Source: an uncultured Prevotella sp. (GTDB taxonomy: Bacteria; Bacteroidota; Bacteroidia; Bacteroidales; Bacteroidaceae). From it: a DNA stretch of 11,127 nucleotides. Of this stretch, positions 6,994 to 11,127 are shown one piece after another. Both the position numbers and the translations under genes were made by a program. The notes beneath the pieces are model-generated. The model worked only from the letters and a program-made list of their open reading frames with translations. It had not been told where the DNA came from and did not search any database. The stretch spans positions 1-11,127 of the forward strand of contig CALJCU010000012.1 in assembly GCA_938023885.1 (NCBI GenBank). The letters run 5' to 3'. The first letter of the stretch is position 1. Each line of letters begins with the position of its first letter.

Positions 6994-8406
6994 ATGAAAC
7001 AACTAATCCTCTTGTGTCTGCTCTCCGCAGTAACTTTTGTATCTCCTGCTCAGGTTGTCAAGCCTTGGGCGGGTGGTCGCCTCATGGTCTCTGACAACCA
7101 CCGTTTCCTACAGACGGCGGATGGCAAGCCGTTCTTCTGGCTCGGCGAGACGGCATGGCTCATGCCCGAGCATCTCGACCGCAGTGAGGTGACGTTCTAC
7201 CTCACGCGCTGCCGGGAAGCTGGATACAACATGGTGCAGGTCCAGGTGCTCAACGGCATGCCGACCTATAATATCTATGGTCAGATGTCCAACCCCTATG
7301 GCTGGGACCTCACGAAGGCCGATCCCGAGGGTGTCTATTCTTATTGGGATCATCTCGACTATATCGTCCATGAGGCAGAGCGGCAAAGTATCTATATCGG
7401 ACTCGTCCCTATCTGGGGCACGCTGGTCAAGGAGGGTGTCCTCAATGAGCAACAGGCTGTGGCCTATGGCACGTTTCTTGCCAACCGTTACAAGAGCTGT
7501 CCGAACATCATCTGGATCATCGGTGGCGATATCCAGGGTGATATCCATCCGGAGGTGTGGAACGCCCTCGCCACGACGATCAAAGGCATCGATAACAACC
7601 ATCTCATGACCTACCACCCCCGTGGCCGTTACACCTCTGCCCTCTGGTGGAGCAAGGCGCCGTGGATCGACTTCCATACTTTTCAGAGTGGACACCGCCG
7701 CTACGGCCAGCGCATGGGTGACAAGACCTATCCTATCCCCGACAGTACGGAGGAGGACAACTGGATGTATGTCAACTCTACCTGGACTTATACGCCTATC
7801 AAGCCCGTCCTCGACGACGAGCCCATCTATGAGAATATCCCAAAGGGTCTGCATGACCCCAATGAGCAGCGCTGGCAGGCGTGCGACGTGCGGCGTTATG
7901 CCTATTGGAGCGTCTTTGCCGGAAGCTGCGGTCACACCTATGGCAACAACTCCATCATGCAGATGCTCAAGCCCGGTTACGTCACGGGTTATGGCATCAA
8001 CGGCAAGGAGAAGACGTGGGTTGAGGCGCTTGACGATCCGGGCTTCAACGAGATGAGATATCTGAAGAACCTCATGCTCTCCTTCCCTTATTTTGAGCGC
8101 GTGCCCGACCAGAGCATTGTCCTCAACAACGGCAAGCGCTATGACCGCATGGCAGCGACCCGCGGAAAGAGTTACCTCCTCGTGTATAACTATTCGGCAA
8201 AACCGATGACCATCGACCTGAGGAAGATCACGGGCAAGCAGAAGAAGCTGTGGTGGATGAATCCGAAGGACGGCAGTCTGCGCTTCCTCGGCCTCTACCC
8301 CTCGAAGGTCATGACGATAGCGCCTGACGTCGTACCCAAGGACGGACAGGTGGAAGACCGTGTGCTCATCGCCGTGGATGCGGAGAAAAATTACGTAAGA
8401 CCATGA
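6994..8406 (+). CDS. GH140 family glycoside hydrolase (apiosidase-type, DUF4038)
   Basis: A 470-residue secreted protein of the DUF4038 / GH140 family. Its characterised member BT1012 is an apiosidase that cleaves the link between D-apiose and the galacturonan backbone of RG-II. It has a signal peptide (cleavage after SPAQ, residue 20), then the TIM barrel beginning with LMVSDNHRFLQTADGKPFFWLGETAW. Key barrel-end motifs are IIWIIGGD (D179) and PVLDDEPIYE (E276). A C-terminal beta domain (about 375-468) contains the GKSYLLVYNYSAKPM stretch. D179 and E276 are 97 residues apart, the same spacing as the Asp187/Glu284 catalytic pair I recall for BT1012. It is first in the rightward operon and its TGA overlaps the next ATG by 4 nt. 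The start at 6994 gives a normal signal peptide. The family call is firm; apiosidase specificity is inferred, because many DUF4038 proteins are uncharacterised. Confidence 0.88.
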   Translation: MKQLILLCLLSAVTFVSPAQVVKPWAGGRLMVSDNHRFLQTADGKPFFWLGETAWLMPEHLDRSEVTFYLTRCREAGYNMVQVQVLNGMPTYNIYGQMSNPYGWDLTKADPEGVYSYWDHLDYIVHEAERQSIYIGLVPIWGTLVKEGVLNEQQAVAYGTFLANRYKSCPNIIWIIGGDIQGDIHPEVWNALATTIKGIDNNHLMTYHPRGRYTSALWWSKAPWIDFHTFQSGHRRYGQRMGDKTYPIPDSTEEDNWMYVNSTWTYTPIKPVLDDEPIYENIPKGLHDPNEQRWQACDVRRYAYWSVFAGSCGHTYGNNSIMQMLKPGYVTGYGINGKEKTWVEALDDPGFNEMRYLKNLMLSFPYFERVPDQSIVLNNGKRYDRMAATRGKSYLLVYNYSAKPMTIDLRKITGKQKKLWWMNPKDGSLRFLGLYPSKVMTIAPDVVPKDGQVEDRVLIAVDAEKNYVRP

Positions 8407-11127
8407 ACAAATATATTTTTTGTCTCTTATTGCTGCTCGCCTGTGCCTTCGGCTATGCCCAAGACATGCGGAATGAGGCGGACTGGCGGGGTCGGTGGAT
8501 CGGACTGGAGCGGCCCGTGGCGGGCGACAGCGCCTTTGTGACCCACTCGCGTCTCTCGGCCCGCTATCTACGCAAGGAGTTTAAGGTCAGTAAGCCGGTG
8601 CAGAAAGCCGTGGCTTATGTAGCCGGCTTCGGACTCTACGACCTCTATGTCAATGGCAAGCTCGTGGGAGACAAAGATATCATGCGGCCGGTACCGTCAG
8701 ACCTTCGCAAGACCGTCTATTACAACACTTACGACATCACGTCATTGCTCCCCGACACAGGCCGTTGTGCCGTAGGTATCGTATTGGAAGCCGGGCGTGC
8801 CTTCCCCATGCGGCAGGACAAACCATGGAAGACCCCTTTCTTCGGATTCCCGAAGGTGCGAATGAACATCCTCGTGACCTATGCTGACGGAAAGAAAGAA
8901 CGGTGGACGACAGACGAGTACTGGAAGATGATGACGGACGGACCCGTGCGTGCGGCCAACGAGTACGACGGCGAGGACGTCGATGCCCGTAAGGATCTCG
9001 GTGCCTGGACACTGCCCGGCTATGATGACCGACTCTGGCAACAAGCGGAGCGGTCAGCGGTACCCGAGGGTGTCGTACGCTCCCAGCCCACGCCGAACAT
9101 GGTCTTAGAGCGCTATGGCAATCCCGTGAAACTCTGGAAGAAAGGCAACCGCACGATCCTCGACTTCGGACAGAACATGGCGGGTGCTGTCGGCGTAAAG
9201 ATACATGGTGCTGCAGGCAACGTCATCACCGTCCGTTATGCCGAGTGTCTCGACAGTACGGGCAACCTCTATACGGCGAACCTCCGTACGGCACGCAGCA
9301 CCGACCGGTATATCTGCAACGGACGAGAGAACGGACGGGAGTTCCTGCCCCGTTTCGTCTATCATGGTTTCCGTTACGTGGAGGTAACAGGCCTTCCGAA
9401 TGCTTCGAAGGCTGACTTCACAGCCTATACTATCGGCGACCCGATGGAGACCATTGGTCATATCGAGACTTCCGATACAACCCTCAACCGCGTGTTGAAG
9501 AATGCGTGGTGGGGCATCAAGAGCAACTATAAAGGCATGCCCGTTGACTGTCCACAGCGCGATGAGCGACAGCCGTGGCTCGGCGACCGTACGGCAGGCT
9601 GCCTCGGTGAGAGTTTCTTTTTCGATAACCACAGTCTCTATGCCAAGTGGATGCAGGATATCGCTGAGGGCCAACGCTCCGACGGTGCTATCAGCGATGT
9701 CACCCCGACATTCTGGAACTATTTCTCCGACAACAACGTGACGTGGCCTGCCGCTTTTCCGATGGGTTGCGACATGCTCCTCCGTCAATTCGGCGACAGT
9801 GTCCCTGTCCGCCAGCATTATCCGGCGATCAAAAAGTTTATGCTCCATATCTTTAGCAGGTTTCTGAAGGATGGTATCGTCAACAGTGACCGTTATGGTG
9901 ACTGGTGCGTACCTCCCGAGAAGCTCTCTATAATCCGTTCACAAGACTCGACGCGCCTCACTGACGGTCCGCTCATCTCTACGGCTTACAGCATCGGCAT
10001 CTGCCGGATGCTCAGTGAGATGACGAAGATCAGTGGCAACGAGACCGACCGTCCGATGTGGGAGAACTATGTCCAAGAGCTGACCGCTGCGTTCAACCGC
10101 CGGTTCCTCGTCTGCAAGTCCGGCACCTCCCTGCGTCCGGGTCATCCTCTCTATCCTGACAGTGTGTTCTATGGCAACAACACAGCCACGGCGAACATCC
10201 TCGCACTGCATTTCCAAATCGTTCCCGACAGTCTGCGTCAGGAGGTTGTCAAAAACCTCATCACGAATATCCTTATTAAAGGGAAAGGACATATCACGAC
10301 GGGCGTCATCGGTACGAGCTGGCTCCTGCGCACGTTCTCCGAGAACGGCTACGCCTCCCTTGCCTGGCTCCTCGCCACACAGAAGACTTATCCGTCGTGG
10401 GGGTACATGGCGGAGCAGGGAGCAACGACGATCTGGGAACTGTGGAACGGTGACAAGGCCAATCCGAAGATGAACTCCGGCAACCACGTCATGCTCTTGG
10501 GTGACCTCGTCTCCTGGTGCTTCCGGTATCTTGCCGGCATCCGGCAGCCCGAGGACGGTGTGGCTTACCGCCATCTCCTCTTGAAGCCCGCCTTTGATAT
10601 CCCCGACTGCTTCTATATCAATGCATCCTACAAGACGTCGCAGGGCCTCGTCGTCAGCAACTGGAAGAAAAGCTTGGAGAAACTCCATTGGGAGGTCACC
10701 GTGCCTGCAAACACGACAGCGACCTTGTTCTTCCCCGACAGTACCCGGAAAGAAGTCGGGCCGGGCTCTTACCGTTTCGACTGTGCCATCCCGCACCGTG
10801 ACCGTGCCATCGTCGAGGACCAGTTCCTTTACGACTTTGCCCCGTTCCCTTCCGCCCATGCCTCGACGATCACCCAGACGAAAGACGGGGATCTCGTCGC
10901 CGCTTATTTCGGAGGTACCTGGGAGCGTAATCCCGACGTGTGTATCTGGACCTCCCGTCGCAAGAAAGGCTCCCGCGAATGGGAGAAGCCGGTGATGGCG
11001 GCTGATGGCGTCTTCGGGAAAGGTAAGACGGGTTACCGTGAGGCTTGCTGGAATCCTGTGCTCTATACCATGCCCGACGGTGAGCTCTGGCTGTTCTTCA
11101 AGATCGGCAAGAGTGTCGACGCATGGA
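8403..11127 (+). CDS. GH78 alpha-L-rhamnosidase fused to a sialidase-like (BNR) beta-propeller, 3' end outside window
   Basis: One uninterrupted frame of 908 visible residues, open at the right edge. Its ATG overlaps the GH140 stop (ATGA). The N-terminus is a signal sequence; LLAC (C14) could be a lipobox, but cleavage after GYAQ (20) is equally possible. GH78 domains follow in order: N-terminal beta domains (about 28-350, with VAGFGLYDLYVNGKLVG and LDFGQNMAG) and an alpha/alpha barrel (about 355-705). The barrel contains DCPQRDERQPWLGD (382-395; the Glu of RDER, E388, is the expected general acid) and EQGATTIWELWNG (671-683; E679 the expected base). A C-terminal beta domain runs to about 795. 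A second module begins near 806 (LYDFAPFPSAHASTI), continues with GDLVAAYFGGTWERNPDVCIW and CWNPVLY, and is cut at residue 908. It matches the start of bacterial BNR/sialidase-like proteins annotated as exo-alpha-sialidases. The product may remove rhamnose and then a keto-deoxy sugar beneath it. GH78 is firm; the second activity is inferred. Confidence 0.9.
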   Translation, partial: MNKYIFCLLLLLACAFGYAQDMRNEADWRGRWIGLERPVAGDSAFVTHSRLSARYLRKEFKVSKPVQKAVAYVAGFGLYDLYVNGKLVGDKDIMRPVPSDLRKTVYYNTYDITSLLPDTGRCAVGIVLEAGRAFPMRQDKPWKTPFFGFPKVRMNILVTYADGKKERWTTDEYWKMMTDGPVRAANEYDGEDVDARKDLGAWTLPGYDDRLWQQAERSAVPEGVVRSQPTPNMVLERYGNPVKLWKKGNRTILDFGQNMAGAVGVKIHGAAGNVITVRYAECLDSTGNLYTANLRTARSTDRYICNGRENGREFLPRFVYHGFRYVEVTGLPNASKADFTAYTIGDPMETIGHIETSDTTLNRVLKNAWWGIKSNYKGMPVDCPQRDERQPWLGDRTAGCLGESFFFDNHSLYAKWMQDIAEGQRSDGAISDVTPTFWNYFSDNNVTWPAAFPMGCDMLLRQFGDSVPVRQHYPAIKKFMLHIFSRFLKDGIVNSDRYGDWCVPPEKLSIIRSQDSTRLTDGPLISTAYSIGICRMLSEMTKISGNETDRPMWENYVQELTAAFNRRFLVCKSGTSLRPGHPLYPDSVFYGNNTATANILALHFQIVPDSLRQEVVKNLITNILIKGKGHITTGVIGTSWLLRTFSENGYASLAWLLATQKTYPSWGYMAEQGATTIWELWNGDKANPKMNSGNHVMLLGDLVSWCFRYLAGIRQPEDGVAYRHLLLKPAFDIPDCFYINASYKTSQGLVVSNWKKSLEKLHWEVTVPANTTATLFFPDSTRKEVGPGSYRFDCAIPHRDRAIVEDQFLYDFAPFPSAHASTITQTKDGDLVAAYFGGTWERNPDVCIWTSRRKKGSREWEKPVMAADGVFGKGKTGYREACWNPVLYTMPDGELWLFFKIGKSVDAW

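Noticed and set aside
7108..7935. 275-codon minus-strand frame opposite the GH140 gene
   Set aside because: Antisense to a confident family member; its composition is that of a reverse-complement shadow.
9105..9848. 247-codon minus-strand frame (and another at 9939-10859) opposite the GH78 gene
   Set aside because: The long plus-strand frame encodes a continuous GH78 protein with catalytic motifs, so these antisense frames are by-products of codon bias.

Overview
The window looks like part of a polysaccharide utilisation locus (PUL) from a Bacteroidota genome, probably Bacteroidales and possibly Prevotella-like. The evidence is the set of secreted glycoside hydrolases (GH2, GH106, GH140, GH78), the sialate O-acetylesterase-type esterase, the signal peptides (several ending in Ala-Gln, as is common in this phylum), very short or overlapping gene junctions, and no strong Shine-Dalgarno sequences. 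By eye the GC content is a little above 50 %; it was not calculated. No SusC/SusD pair, regulator, RNA gene, insertion sequence or CRISPR array is visible. Genes on both edges run out of the window.

Layout. Two operons diverge from an intergenic region at 6712-6993. The minus-strand operon reads leftward: a short GH2-like protein with only the N-terminal sugar-binding domain (6711-5920), a large GH106 alpha-L-rhamnosidase (5909-2772), a secreted SGNH/SASA-type acetylesterase (2760-1342), and a GH2 glycosidase cut by the left edge (1335-1). Its junctions are 10, 11 and 6 nt. The plus-strand operon has a GH140 (DUF4038, apiosidase-type) protein (6994-8406). It overlaps by ATGA a very long reading frame (8403-11127, open at the right edge) in which a complete GH78 alpha-L-rhamnosidase is fused to a sialidase-like (BNR) beta-propeller.

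How the genes may work together. Rhamnosidases of two families, a GH140 apiosidase-type enzyme, a GH2 exo-glycosidase, a deacetylase and a sialidase-like domain are together the kind of set used to take apart rhamnogalacturonan II (RG-II) of plant cell walls. The GH140 and GH106 proteins keep acidic residues at the same spacing as the catalytic residues I recall for BT1012 and BT0986 of the Bacteroides thetaiotaomicron RG-II system. The GH78-sialidase-like fusion would suit the RG-II side chain in which alpha-L-rhamnose caps Kdo, a 2-keto-3-deoxy sugar chemically similar to sialic acid. The RG-II assignment is inference from family content, not proof.

The divergent intergenic region holds a 22-nt tandem direct repeat with overlapping palindromes (a candidate operator), a GC-rich 14-bp inverted repeat, and a weak Bacteroidota-type promoter for the plus operon. 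A 16-nt piece of the inverted repeat also forms the last codons of the GH106 gene. An 11-nt direct repeat straddles the stop/start junction before the GH106 gene.
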